Notes: generated by a model not told the origin, from the sequence alone. DNA of 64,000 nucleotides from Thereva unica (GCA_949987705.1 OX465281.1:171382516-171446515), one strand, 5' to 3'. Shown: positions 1 to 13,402, counted from the stretch's first letter. Program-made: numbers and translations.

Positions 1-1374
1 CAAGATAATTATATGTATTTGGACATAAAATTTTTGTTACACCTTCTAGTTTTTTATGCCGTATGGTGTTTTGTGATTTTCAAAATGGCGGATATACAAT
101 GGCGGAAAAGAAGAAGAAAGTGCATGAACAATTTATAATTTTTATTAAATTTCAACTTTTTCGATTACTTACCGAGATCCTATTGGCCTCAAATTCTGCC
201 GACACCCTCAAATTTGATAATAATGCAAGGTCGTTCGGTTCATATCATTGTAGATCCAACATGGCCGTTATCATAAAATGGCCGACTATTTTTTTTTTAG
301 AACCCCCTCGACATGGGTATTAAATAAAAGGGCATGACAAGCAGAATACAATGAGACGCCCTACGTAATGTAAGATCCAATATGGTGGCCAAAACAAAAT
401 GGCGGACGGTTTTAAGATGTATATCTATGTGTATCGCTCATATCCTTATGAAGTTTTGCAGACATCTCAGAGACATGCGATTTGTGTTTATTCCGATTAA
501 GTGATTGGTTGGTTAAGCTTATGTGCAGGCCCATCCTGAATATGGCGGGTCCAATTAAAAGCATCGGGACATCTGCTACACTGTTCCTTCACCTATTGTA
601 CGGCCTTGCGAAGTTTATCTTGCTCTAGAAGACCAGTGCACTCAGTGTACCGTTTTGGTAAAGCAGTTGCTTTTTTTAACTCAGCGGGTGCGTCGAATAC
701 AGAGGGCGTGCATTGCATCACCCATGACGCTGTAAGAATGTCGAATTTGTACCAGGGTACAGTGCTATGTAAAGGTATGACTGCTTCGGGGAACTACACC
801 ATCGAGTCAAGGTGTATTTGCTCAACGTATAGGTATAGTTAGCCAGCAATGTCAAGACTTGCATTTTTTGAAGCGAAGCTTCTTATGCAGGGCCCTCGCT
901 TGACGAAAGTAGGGAAAATCGTCACACTTTTTCCCTCCGTTCCTGTTCGTCCCCCCACCACCACCACCCACCAGGGATCTCAAACGTCGCACCGGATTGA
1001 GCGCGCGCAATTCAAATAACTATATGGGCAAAAACGCAAAAACTGGCGCTATGTAACCCAACGCTCTTCTTAATTATTAAATAAATAAATCTCAAGCTAA
1101 TTAACCCAATAACCTTACGCACTTATAAGCTTACAAATACATAAATCCTAAGCTATTTAGCCCAATGCGCTTGTTAATTGATAATTAAATAATCAATAAA
1201 TGACAAATAACTTAAACCCAATGACCCAGGGGACAACAGATAATTAAACAGAAGATTTTTATTATTCAAAGTACTAAAAATAATTAGTTAATAAATAAAT
1301 GTATCCCAAGCTATGTAACCCATTGCGCTTATTAGTGGTGGAGAATAGTCCGGCAATTGTTCGATAAAAATTTT
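1..1374. other. Unassigned intergenic sequence
   Basis: No coding sequence is supported. Short ORFs are present but have no recognisable domain. Around 230-420 the sequence resembles the 128-bp satellite found later: it has a CCTCGACATGGGTATnAAAT box followed by an AAGCAGAATACAATGAG box, plus ATGGCGG/CGGCCAT motifs. That part is probably a diverged satellite relic. The rest is AT-rich with no visible structure. Confidence 0.5.
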
Positions 1375-1379
1375 AAATA

Positions 1380-1615
1380 GCAACCCCCATTTTTTTCGCG
1401 GATAATGATTCTCCGAAGAAAAATATGAAACTTTTGTCTTAAAATTTTTTTATCCGAAGCTTCCCTGCACCCCCATACGAATTTTTGGGGGTGGAAAATG
1501 TCCGAGAACGGTTCGTTTAGGGGTGCAGGGAAGCTTCGGATAAAAAAAATTTTAAGACAAAAGTTTCTTATTTTTCTTGGGAGAATCACAATCCGTGAGA
1601 AAAAATAGGGGTTGC
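1380..1615. repeat. Foldback inverted repeat
   Basis: Two arms of roughly 95 bp (1380-1475 and 1520-1615) are imperfect reverse complements around a loop of about 45 bp. The inner part is almost perfect: CCGAAGCTTCCCTGCACCCC on the left mirrors GGGGTGCAGGGAAGCTTCGG on the right. The outer tips are GCAACCCC and GGGGTTGC. No clear target duplication is seen, so foldback or MITE origin is inferred from the arms alone. Confidence 0.65.
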
Positions 1616-1784
1616 CATTTGCAATTTCAGACTTACCCCCCACCCCCTGCGAGCGGTGAGTGGGTGGGGGTGAGTTTCGTGTGCAAACGATTCTACCCTC
1701 CAACCTGAGCAACTTTTGCTACAAACTTTTTTCACGAAAACCTACCCTTCAGGAAATATCGAACCGTTCCCACACCTTTTCCAC

Positions 1785-1788
<4 letters not shown>

Positions 1789-1816
<28 letters not shown>
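1789..1816. repeat. (TA)n microsatellite
   Basis: An uninterrupted TA run immediately precedes the CTAG end of the first Helitron. It is the left flank of the palindrome and probably supplied the A/T insertion site. Confidence 0.9.
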
Positions 1817-1960
1817 CTAGCTGGGACCCGGTGCGCCTACGCTGCACCCATAAGTCAATAGTAAACAATAAAAACCATCCATTGACTTAATATATTTCGA
1901 GATATGAATTTTACACAGATGAAATGCCTCAAAGAACATGGGTCTTGCGTCGGCCGCCAT

Positions 1961-4519
1961 TAATCGGTATATTGAGTATACTACATTGCTTATTGTATTC
2001 TACTTATCATACCCTTTAATTTGATACCCATGTTGAGGGGGTTGTGAAGAAAATGGTAATCCGGCCTCTTTAGACGGCCGCCATGAATCTAAAGATATAT
2101 TTTGTATACTACATTGCTTATTGTATTCTACTTATCATACCCTTTCATTTGATACCCATGTCGAGGTGGTTGTGAAGAAAGTGGTAATTCGGCCTCTTGA
2201 GACGGCCGCCATGGATCTAAAGATATATTTTGTATACTACATTGCTTATTGTATTCTACTTATCATATCCTTTCATTTGATACCCATGTCGAGGTGGTTG
2301 TGAAGAAAGTGGTACCCCGCCCTCTTGAGACGGCCGCCATGGATCTAAAGATATATTTTGTATACTACATTGCTTATTGTATTGTGCTTAACATACCCTT
2401 TCATTTGATACCCATGTTGAGGTGGTTGTGAAGAAAATGGTAATCCGGCCTCTTGAGACGGCCGCCATGGATCTAAAGATATATTTTGTATACTACATTG
2501 CTTATTGTATTCTACTTATCATACCCTTTCATTTGATACCCATGTCGAGGTGGTTGTGAAGAAAGTGGTACCCCGCCCTCTTGAGACGGCCGCCATGGAT
2601 CTAAAGATATATTTTGTATACTACATTGCTTATTGTATTCTACTTATCATATCCTTTCATTTGATACCCATGTCGAGGTGGTTGTGAAGAAAGTGGTACC
2701 CCGCCCTCTTGAGACGGCCGCCATGGATCTAAAGATATATTTTGTATACTACATTGCTTATTGTATTGTGCTTAACATACCCTTTCATTTGATACCCATG
2801 TTGAGGTGGTTGTGAAGAAAGTGGTAATCCGGCCTCTTGAGACGGCCGCCATGGATCTAAAGATATATTTTGTATACTACATTGCTTATTGTATTCTACT
2901 TATCATACCCTTTCATTTGATACCCATGTCGAGGTGGTTGTGAAGAAAGTGGTACCCCGCCCTCTTGAGACGGCCGCCATGGATTTAAAGATATATTTTG
3001 TATACTACATTGCTTATTGTATTGTACTTAACATACCCTTTCATTTGATACCCATGTTGAGGTGGTTGTGAAGAAAGTGGTAATCCGGCCTCTTGAGACG
3101 GCCGCCATGGATCTAAAGATATATTTTGTATACTACATTGCTTATTGTATTCTACTTATCATACCCTTTCATTTGATACCCATGTCGAGGTGGTTGTGAA
3201 GAAAGTGGTACCCCGCCCTCTTGAGACGGCCGCCATGGATCTAAAGATATATTTTGTATACTACATTGCTTATTGTATTGTACTTAACATACCCTTTCAT
3301 TTGATACCCATGTTGAGGTGGTTGTGAAGAAAGTGGTAATCCGGCCTCTTGAGACGACCGCCATGGATCTAAAGATATATTTTGTATACTACATTGCTTA
3401 TTGTATTCTACTTATCATACCCTTTCATTTGATACCCATGTCGAGGTGGTTGTGAAGAAAGTGGTACCCCGCCCTCTTGAGACGGTCGCCATGGATTTAA
3501 AGATATATTTTGTATACTACATTGCTTATTGTATTGTACTTAACATACCCTTTCATTTGATACCCATGTTGAGGTGGTTGTGAAGAAAGTGGTAATCCGG
3601 CCTCTTGAGACGGCCGCCATGGATCTAAAGATATATTTTGTATACTACATTGCTTATTGTATTGTACTTAACATACCCTTTCATTTGATACCCATGTTGA
3701 GGTGGTTGTGAAGAAAGTGGTAATCCGGCCTCTTGAGACGGCCGCCATGGATCTAAAGATATATTTTGTATACTACATTGCTTATTGTATTCTACTTATC
3801 ATACCCTTTCATTTGATACCCATGTCGAGGTGGTTGTGAAGAAAGTGGTACCCCGCCCTCTTGAGACGGCCGCCATGGATCTAAAGATATATTTTGTATA
3901 CTACATTGCTTATTGTATTGTACTTAACATACCCTTTCATTTGATACCCATGTTGAGGTGGTTGTGAAGAAAGTGGTAATCCGGCCTCTTGAGACGACCG
4001 CCATGGATCTAAAGATATATTTTGTATACTACATTGCTTATTGTATTCTACTTATCATACCCTTTCATTTGATACCCATGTCGAGGTGGTTGTGAAGAAA
4101 GTGGTACCCCGCCCTCTTGAGACGGCCGCCATGGATTTAAAGATATATTTTGTATACTACATTGCTTATTGTATTGTACTTAACATACCCTTTCATTTGA
4201 TACCCATGTTGAGGTGGTTGTGAAGAAAGTGGTAATGGCCTCTTGAGACGGCCGCCATGGATCTAAAGATATATTTTGTATACTACATTGCTTATTGTAT
4301 TGTACTTAACATACCCTTTCATTTGATACCCATGTTGAGGTGGTTGTGAAGAAAGTGGTAATCCGGCCTCTTGAGACGGCCGCCATGGATCTAAAGATAT
4401 ATTTTGTATACTACATTGCTTATTGTATTCTACTTATCATACCCTTTCATTTGATACCCATGTCGAGGTGGTTGTGAAGAAAGTGGTACACCGCCTTCTT
4501 GAGACGGCCGCCATGGATC
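1961..4519. repeat. 128-bp satellite array in Helitron A
   Basis: About 20 head-to-tail monomers of 128 bp. Most alternate between two subtypes: one with TATCATACC, GTCGAGG and TACCCCGCCC, the other with TTAACATACC, GTTGAGG and TAATCCGGCC. This gives a dimer period of 256 bp. The monomer nearest the Helitron 3' end is the most divergent, with GAGTATACTACATTGC and TTTAATTTGATACC variants. Confidence 0.9.
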
Positions 4520-4664
4520 ATTTTAGTTTCAATAGCGTCATGGCCTACCTATTGTTTGACAGCTGCGTAAATTTGAAATTTTCATTAAATGTAATGATTC
4601 AATTTAATGACAATTTTACATTTGTCAAACAATAGGTAGGCCATGAAGCTATTGAAACTAAAAT
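4520..4664. mobile_element. 145-bp MITE inside Helitron A
   Basis: Terminal inverted repeats of about 40 bp begin ATTTTAGTTTCAATAGC and include GGCCTACCTATTGTTTGACA. They enclose about 60 bp of AT-rich sequence. The same insert sits at the same place in every 3-kb Helitron copy of the window, so it predates their spread. Confidence 0.75.
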
Positions 4665-4856
4665 GAAGTGAAAATTCCTAAAATTACCATTTTTGTTTGG
4701 ATTTTGCAGCTTTTTTTTTTGGTTCAAGGTATAAAAAATAGCCTACGACCTATTCTCAGACCTACCAAATATACACAAAAAATTTCATGCAAATTGGTCA
4801 ATCCGTTTCGGAGGAGTACGGTAACAAACACTGTGACACGAGATTTTTATAGATAT

Positions 4857-4859
<3 letters not shown>

Positions 4860-4901
<42 letters not shown>
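4860..4901. repeat. (TA)n spacer at palindrome centre
   Basis: A 42-bp pure TA run separates the two 5' TC ends of Helitrons A and B. It is the symmetry centre of the palindrome. Insertion of two copies, in opposite orientation, into one microsatellite would give this arrangement. Confidence 0.9.
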
Positions 4902-4904
<3 letters not shown>

Positions 4905-5096
4905 ATATCTATAAAAATCTCGTGTCACAGTGTTTGTTACCGTACTCCTCCGAAACGGATTGACCAATTTGCATGAAATTTTTTGTGTATATTTGGTAGG
5001 TCTGAGAATAGGTCGTAGGCTATTTTTTATACCTTGAACCAAAAAAAAAAGCTGCAAAATCCAAACAAAAATGGTAATTTTAGGAATTTTCACTTC

Positions 5097-5241
5097 ATTT
5101 TAGTTTCAATAGCTTCATGGCCTACCTATTGTTTGACAAATGTAAAATTGTCATTAAATTGAATCATTACATTTAATGAAAATTTCAAATTTACGCAGCT
5201 GTCAAACAATAGGTAGGCCATGACGCTATTGAAACTAAAAT
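5097..5241. mobile_element. 145-bp MITE inside Helitron B
   Basis: Mirror copy of the insert at 4520-4664, with the same ATTTTAGTTTCAATAGC ends. It lies between the unique Helitron leader and the satellite array. Confidence 0.75.
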
Positions 5242-7800
5242 GATCCATGGCGGCCGTCTCAAGAAGGCGGTGTACCACTTTCTTCACAACCACCTCGACA
5301 TGGGTATCAAATGAAAGGGTATGATAAGTAGAATACAATAAGCAATGTAGTATACAAAATATATCTTTAGATCCATGGCGGCCGTCTCAAGAGGCCGGAT
5401 TACCACTTTCTTCACAACCACCTCAACATGGGTATCAAATGAAAGGGTATGTTAAGTACAATACAATAAGCAATGTAGTATACAAAATATATCTTTAGAT
5501 CCATGGCGGCCGTCTCAAGAGGCCATTACCACTTTCTTCACAACCACCTCAACATGGGTATCAAATGAAAGGGTATGTTAAGTACAATACAATAAGCAAT
5601 GTAGTATACAAAATATATCTTTAAATCCATGGCGGCCGTCTCAAGAGGGCGGGGTACCACTTTCTTCACAACCACCTCGACATGGGTATCAAATGAAAGG
5701 GTATGATAAGTAGAATACAATAAGCAATGTAGTATACAAAATATATCTTTAGATCCATGGCGGTCGTCTCAAGAGGCCGGATTACCACTTTCTTCACAAC
5801 CACCTCAACATGGGTATCAAATGAAAGGGTATGTTAAGTACAATACAATAAGCAATGTAGTATACAAAATATATCTTTAGATCCATGGCGGCCGTCTCAA
5901 GAGGGCGGGGTACCACTTTCTTCACAACCACCTCGACATGGGTATCAAATGAAAGGGTATGATAAGTAGAATACAATAAGCAATGTAGTATACAAAATAT
6001 ATCTTTAGATCCATGGCGGCCGTCTCAAGAGGCCGGATTACCACTTTCTTCACAACCACCTCAACATGGGTATCAAATGAAAGGGTATGTTAAGTACAAT
6101 ACAATAAGCAATGTAGTATACAAAATATATCTTTAGATCCATGGCGGCCGTCTCAAGAGGCCGGATTACCACTTTCTTCACAACCACCTCAACATGGGTA
6201 TCAAATGAAAGGGTATGTTAAGTACAATACAATAAGCAATGTAGTATACAAAATATATCTTTAAATCCATGGCGACCGTCTCAAGAGGGCGGGGTACCAC
6301 TTTCTTCACAACCACCTCGACATGGGTATCAAATGAAAGGGTATGATAAGTAGAATACAATAAGCAATGTAGTATACAAAATATATCTTTAGATCCATGG
6401 CGGTCGTCTCAAGAGGCCGGATTACCACTTTCTTCACAACCACCTCAACATGGGTATCAAATGAAAGGGTATGTTAAGTACAATACAATAAGCAATGTAG
6501 TATACAAAATATATCTTTAGATCCATGGCGGCCGTCTCAAGAGGGCGGGGTACCACTTTCTTCACAACCACCTCGACATGGGTATCAAATGAAAGGGTAT
6601 GATAAGTAGAATACAATAAGCAATGTAGTATACAAAATATATCTTTAGATCCATGGCGGCCGTCTCAAGAGGCCGGATTACCACTTTCTTCACAACCACC
6701 TCAACATGGGTATCAAATGAAAGGGTATGTTAAGTACAATACAATAAGCAATGTAGTATACAAAATATATCTTTAAATCCATGGCGGCCGTCTCAAGAGG
6801 GCGGGGTACCACTTTCTTCACAACCACCTCGACATGGGTATCAAATGAAAGGGTATGATAAGTAGAATACAATAAGCAATGTAGTATACAAAATATATCT
6901 TTAGATCCATGGCGGCCGTCTCAAGAGGCCGGATTACCACTTTCTTCACAACCACCTCAACATGGGTATCAAATGAAAGGGTATGTTAAGCACAATACAA
7001 TAAGCAATGTAGTATACAAAATATATCTTTAGATCCATGGCGGCCGTCTCAAGAGGGCGGGGTACCACTTTCTTCACAACCACCTCGACATGGGTATCAA
7101 ATGAAAGGATATGATAAGTAGAATACAATAAGCAATGTAGTATACAAAATATATCTTTAGATCCATGGCGGCCGTCTCAAGAGGGCGGGGTACCACTTTC
7201 TTCACAACCACCTCGACATGGGTATCAAATGAAAGGGTATGATAAGTAGAATACAATAAGCAATGTAGTATACAAAATATATCTTTAGATCCATGGCGGC
7301 CGTCTCAAGAGGCCGGATTACCATTTTCTTCACAACCACCTCAACATGGGTATCAAATGAAAGGGTATGTTAAGCACAATACAATAAGCAATGTAGTATA
7401 CAAAATATATCTTTAGATCCATGGCGGCCGTCTCAAGAGGGCGGGGTACCACTTTCTTCACAACCACCTCGACATGGGTATCAAATGAAAGGATATGATA
7501 AGTAGAATACAATAAGCAATGTAGTATACAAAATATATCTTTAGATCCATGGCGGCCGTCTCAAGAGGCCGAATTACCACTTTCTTCACAACCACCTCGA
7601 CATGGGTATCAAATGAAAGGGTATGATAAGTAGAATACAATAAGCAATGTAGTATACAAAATATATCTTTAGATTCATGGCGGCCGTCTAAAGAGGCCGG
7701 ATTACCATTTTCTTCACAACCCCCTCAACATGGGTATCAAATTAAAGGGTATGATAAGTAGAATACAATAAGCAATGTAGTATACTCAATATACCGATTA
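5242..7800. repeat. 128-bp satellite array in Helitron B
   Basis: About 20 monomers in mirror order to the array of copy A, with the same 256-bp dimer periodicity. Each monomer contains a GGCGGCCGTCTC/CATGGCGGCC box and an ATGGGTATCAAATGAAAGG box. Confidence 0.9.
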
Positions 7801-7943
7801 ATGGCGGCCGACGCAAGACCCATGTTCTTTGAGGCATTTCATCTGTGTAAAATTCATATCTCGAAATATATTAAGTCAATGGATGGTTTTTATTGTTTAC
7901 TATTGACTTATGGGTGCAGCGTAGGCGCACCGGGTCCCAGCTA

Positions 7944-7944
<1 letters not shown>

Positions 7945-7992
<48 letters not shown>
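7945..7992. repeat. (TA)n microsatellite
   Basis: A TA run directly follows the CTAG end of Helitron B. It is longer than the run at 1789-1816, so the palindrome stops being exact here. Confidence 0.9.
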
Positions 7993-7995
<3 letters not shown>

Positions 7996-8000
7996 GTATA

Positions 8001-8934
8001 TGGGCGATTCTCCAGAACCTTTAACTTGAGCTAATTGGAAAAATGAAATTTCAACTTTAAAACACAACCGTGCCATGATATTTTTTGTGTTTCTTACTTC
8101 ATAAATAAATGTTTTCTGATGTAGAACATTAAAAAATTCAATGCGCATATTTTTTATGAAAACATGACATGACATGGTTACAATTTTGACATTTCAAATT
8201 CTGATGGTTACAATTTTAACATTCGCTTAAATTACTTTTTTTTAAAGATTCATGAAACAATTTAAGCGGAGGAAACGTTACATATGATTTAACTAGTTAC
8301 AATAGGTCATAAGAAATTTTACGGGGATGAATTTAATGTAATATGAGCAAATTAATTGCAGTTACAACTTTGACATTTAAATGTAACCTACGTTCACGTT
8401 AGCCAGTTTTGCCCAAAAATCGACCAATTTCAACTTATTTTTGTCATAAAATGTATGCACATGTTCTTTAGTGTCTGAACAATAAGTGCGTTTAAAAAAA
8501 TTTATGATAAAATGAGACAATTTGGAGTACTTCCACTTACCATGCGGGTTACAACTTTGACGTCAAAACCTAGAGACAAACTTCAGAGTTTGGAAAATAT
8601 AGCGATTTGAGACTGCACCGAAATCAACTGCATTTTTCCTTAAGAGTTAAACTACAACTTTTCACTATTTGTTTCAACGCTTCCTATCACAAATATATAG
8701 TTTTTCATTCAGGTTAGCGCTAAAGACAGGCCGAAAAGTGACAGGTAACGGAACATTTTTTCAAATTTCATTGCAAAATATCGTTTTAAATGACTTCGTA
8801 CTTATATCTCATAGCTCATTAATAATTTCTTAACATTATCGATAACTTCTTTTATTTTTAATCTTCCTACAAAAATTGTAATTCATAAAAATTTAGAAGC
8901 GACAAGCAGGTTAAAAGTTCCGGAGAATCGCCCA
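8001..8934. mobile_element. Non-autonomous TIR transposon, copy 1
   Basis: The ends are inverted: TGGGCGATTCTCCAGAACC on the left, and on the right the complement of TGGGCGATTCTCCGGAAC. It is 934 bp with no credible ORF. The left flank is TA; the right flank is CATA, so the TA target copy is imperfect here but clean in the second copy (32362-33313). Inside, a GGTTACAA(C/T)TTTGACRT motif recurs at least four times (near 8177, 8206, 8361 and 8549). The superfamily is unknown; a TA target would fit Tc1/mariner-like elements. Confidence 0.75.
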
Positions 8935-9690
<756 letters not shown>

Positions 9691-9723
9691 GAGGGGGGGG
9701 TGGCTGATTTGACAGAGAATACC

Positions 9724-9725
<2 letters not shown>

Positions 9726-9762
<37 letters not shown>
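9726..9762. repeat. (TA)n microsatellite
   Basis: A pure TA run that closes the repeat-rich block. Confidence 0.85.
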
Positions 9763-9766
<4 letters not shown>

Positions 9767-11789
9767 ATACATAACCAAAACGTGTTAATCGTTATACATA
9801 TTTATCTAATGGATATTCGCCACGAGCGAACCTCCATAAGACCTATGTATCTCTTGGACAACTTGGTCTACTTACAACGAAGGAAAAACAATGGACTTCC
9901 TAAACAGACTCTGATGAGATATTGCCAGGCAGCACACACTAGGCAAAGACATTCTGGAAAACTTTTAGTTCTCCAGCCTATCGGTCAGAGCATTGATGAG
10001 CTTGAACCCCACAAAATGGCTTCAAACATACAACATAGTCACGACATAACTGATTAATCCAACAGCTAACATTAGGTGCACCAGTGCTTCCAAAGTGTCA
10101 AAGGAATGGATTTTTAAAATCAGCGTGAAAATAATTCATCTGGATAAAAAATATTTTAGAATTGGAGTTCCTCAAGGCGTTATTAAAGACTTTGGACTAA
10201 GCAATGAAATAGCCAATACATACTAAGGATTATGGTAAAAAATTAGAATTCTATCATTTGAATCTCAGTTTTAGAAAATTAAATCCATATGTCGCTTCTT
10301 TTAAAATAAATTTTCTATTTCCCAGCCAAACTTGATCTGTCATCATAATTCCCCACCAACATATCTACTCCAAAAATAGCTCATAGCTACCCTAGGATTT
10401 ATTACTAATTCCTATCGCTTCAATATTAATATTTCGTAACCTTAAGCAGCACTGTTAATATATTTAACACGGTTAAAATGCATGGCATGCTTCCAGTGTC
10501 TCGTACACCATATCTTACATGGTACCGCCTCGTGGCGCATATCGTGCGAATAATAACTAAAGTGCGAAAGACTCTCAATTTCATAGGAAATTTTTTAACA
10601 CATCTTAGTATCAGGCAGAAAGGGGTTCAAGATACTGGATCAGCGGGTCGGCTTCGGGGATTCTTCTAATCAATGCCGATCACAGCCCAGCAGCCACCAC
10701 CAGATATCAAAAAATGAAGAAGAAGAAAAAACTGTTTTTTAAAAGGGAAAAGTCCATGCGCGAACAGTTAACAGTAATTAGGCCTCCTCTCGAGGTAACC
10801 TACATTTCCTTGTTTTCGCTGCCGTTTGGCAAGATACAGTTTCTACTGGTGGAATTCTACAAGTTGCTGTCGCCCGACTTAAGAAAAACTCTTGGCGCAA
10901 ACTCGTATGACTTCTTCTCGAGCTACAAGACACTGCTTGCACCTTGTCTTCATCTTATTTCAGGTAAGAAAATGCACGAAATCTCGACCAGCTGAGTCTA
11001 CTGCATAAACTGCAGCAACAAAAACAACCACAAATTGCATTCCGCCGTGATATGGGCCTCCGCGAAATGTGGATTTGCTGCCACACTGTCGTCGTACTTT
11101 ATTTACAGTCAACGTTCAAATTATTCCTCCCCAAGGATTTATTTTGCAATTTTCCATACCGGGCGAACAGAAAAAACGAACATAAACTTTACTTCTGTGG
11201 GTCATATGTCGCAATCCTGAATGTGATGTGGGCTTCGACACAACAAAAACTATGCAAAACGATCAATATTTCGTGGATTCGATTCCGACCTTATACGGTG
11301 GCGAATATTTATGTGGGTTATTTAGAAGAGAACTTGATACAAATTTAAGACGTTTATTAGTATACTTTTTAAGGTTCAATAATTTAGTGATCATCTTCAT
11401 TCTCTTTGATTTGAGGGATTTTCAGACATTATAAATATTTGCATGAGGCATAAGTACTAAAATACTATAGTTACACAGTCTTAAGGAGCTTATGTCGTTA
11501 CAACTCAAATAAAATTGCAATCTAACTATTCACTTTTCAACAATGGCTCTCAAATGGGGTTCCTCTGTCACCTGGACAGGGCATTATGATGAGATCATTT
11601 TCGGCTATTTGCACTTCATGGAGGAATTAAATTTAGTTTTTTCTAAAGGCCAAAATACACGGGGATGCATTACTCGAAGGAAAAAGCTTTTTAGGTCAAG
11701 GAATGCTTGCAAAGCTTGATGCTTCAGGCGAATACCGATTGCTCAAAACAGTTTTTAATACAAAAGCGTACGTTCTCAATACACGTCCC
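9763..11789. other. Unassigned region with short anonymous ORFs
   Basis: Several ORFs of 60-98 codons occur (for example 9782-10057 and 11052-11348 on the plus strand), but none shows a domain, signal peptide or splice pattern I can recognise. Codon content is unremarkable, and overlapping frames are open over similar lengths, which argues against any one being real. No TIR or tandem structure is seen. Confidence 0.4.
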
Positions 11790-13330
11790 TAAAGGTACCG
11801 GCCCATAGAACGCGTTAACGCGATGCGCGCGCAAGATGCGTGTGACATTTCAGTTTAAGTAAATGGTATTTAATGGAACCAGTCCCAATGACTACCGCGA
11901 CACACGCAAATAAAGCTCCCAACGCTTGAAGTTGACCAATTTCCAACTTTTCCATGCGATAGGCGCGTTTGACGTTTGTTGTGTACATAATTTGAATTTT
12001 CAATCTTTTTTTAATCTAGTGTGCGAAGTTTAAAAACAGGAATTTTTATTAAATATGTTTGTTGTGTTATTAAAAAAGGCAAATTTTGACGAAAAATTAG
12101 TGTACGAAGTTCAAAAATATGAATTTTTATTCAATAAAAAACTAAAGGAGTACAGAAACAAAATCCGCCAAGAAAAGGCATGGACTGCAATAGCAGAAGC
12201 AACAGGTGAGACAAGTAAACATTTGATTTATTATTGTTTGTCGAAACTTAAAGATCTAAATTTGATTTGATATTTTTATGTAAACAGAGGAGGGATGCCA
12301 AAGCCGATGGAAAAGCCTTCGTGACAGGTGTGTAAGACAATCAAACACGAAAAAAAAATCGGGAAGTGCTGCTGCGGACGAAGAAAAGCAATGGGCGTTC
12401 GCAGACAATATGAACTTTTTAAGGCTGCTTACACACCAAACTCGACATCGACATGACACGACGAAATTCGACAACATTTTTCTGTTGCGACACACATCTA
12501 TTCTTATCATTAAGCAGGTCTATTCACACTGAATTCGACATCGACACGACACGACAAGATTTTTTGCTGTGACACCCATTTATTCTTATTATTAAACGAG
12601 TGTATTCACACTGAATTCGACATCGACACGACACGACAGAACTCGACAGAACTCGACAAGGAAAAAAACTGTTACCGACGAAGGGCTTCACATTCAAATC
12701 AGGGGCCACATTTTAGAATTCGACTCGAAAGAAATTTAATTCGAGTGTGAGTATTTGGCATCACCGAAATCGGTTTCGAGTAGTTTTCTTTCGAGCGACA
12801 ACTCGTTGACGTTTTACTTGACGTGTTGACATTTCACCTTGCGGCAGCTTAAAATGTAAGTGCAGTATTCCTTAATATATACACATAGAATACATATATA
12901 TTTTTATGTAAATTTATAATATATACGTATGTTAGATATTAATCTATAATATTTATAATAAAATCTTATAAAATATGTACTTTTAGGGCGAAGCAGACCA
13001 CGCAAAAACAACAACAAATACTAGTTGAATTCATGGAGAGAAACCCACAGCTAGGAAAAGGTATACTAATGAAGGGGGAAGGTAAAACAATGTCCAAATC
13101 TTTGTGGGAAGAAGTGTCACAAGCGCTTAATGCACAAGGTCCCCCACAAAGATCCAGAGACGGATGGAAAAAAGTAAACCACATAAATAAATAATATAAT
13201 TTTTAATAGTACATTATTTTTATCCTAGGTATGGGCCGAAAAAAAATAGGGTTCGAAAAAACTCAATTTTAATAAAAGGGAAATATCAGCGACGGGTGGC
13301 GGCCCTTGCAAATTGCGAAGTTTTTCATCA

Positions 13331-13361
13331 TCCTTACTAATATTATAAATGCGAAAGTAAC

Positions 13362-13402
<41 letters not shown>

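Larger units (their letters stand above)
1817..4859 (-). mobile_element. Satellite-bearing non-autonomous Helitron, copy A
   Basis: Read on the minus strand, the element starts with TCTATATCTATAAAAAT at 4859 and ends with CCCAGCTAG at 1817. Next to the end lies a hairpin (GGTGC, loop, GCACC), the usual Helitron 3' layout. The length is 3,043 bp. From 5' to 3' it holds about 195 bp of unique leader, a 145-bp MITE, about 20 monomers of a 128-bp satellite, and about 145 bp of unique 3' sequence. It has no coding capacity; the 60-aa ORFs come from the repeat. It is a mirror image of copy B. Confidence 0.85.
4902..7944 (+). mobile_element. Satellite-bearing non-autonomous Helitron, copy B
   Basis: It starts TCTATATCTATAAAAAT and ends CCCAGCTAG, followed by T, with a GGTGC...GCACC hairpin just before the end. 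At 3,043 bp it has exactly the length of copy A. The positions of matching landmarks in A and B add up to 9,761 everywhere I checked, so there are no indels between the arms. It is also collinear, at a constant offset of 24,080, with the copy at 28982-32024. It encodes no protein and must rely on Rep/helicase supplied in trans, as is known for non-autonomous Helitrons. Confidence 0.87.

Noticed and set aside
4860..4901. (TA)n as an origin or cruciform-based regulatory site
   Set aside because: It is better explained as a microsatellite target for Helitrons; nothing in the sequence supports origin function.
4668..5093. Two 102-aa ORFs on opposite strands over the palindrome centre
   Set aside because: They are identical only because the sequence is palindromic; they read through Helitron leader and (TA)n.
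2121..7640. Many 60-aa ORFs (MYSTYH...) on both strands, and again at 26.4-31.7 kb
   Set aside because: They repeat every 256 bp because the 128-bp satellite monomer lacks stops in certain frames. They overlap each other and change with the monomer subtype. No independent sign of coding.
1961..7800. CRISPR array, because of regular direct repeats
   Set aside because: The 128-bp units are contiguous with no unique spacers, lie in eukaryotic-type DNA and inside transposons, and have no cas genes nearby.
9782..10057. 91-aa plus-strand ORF as a possible retrotransposon piece
   Set aside because: Composition looks protein-like, but no motif could be tied to any family, so it was left unassigned.
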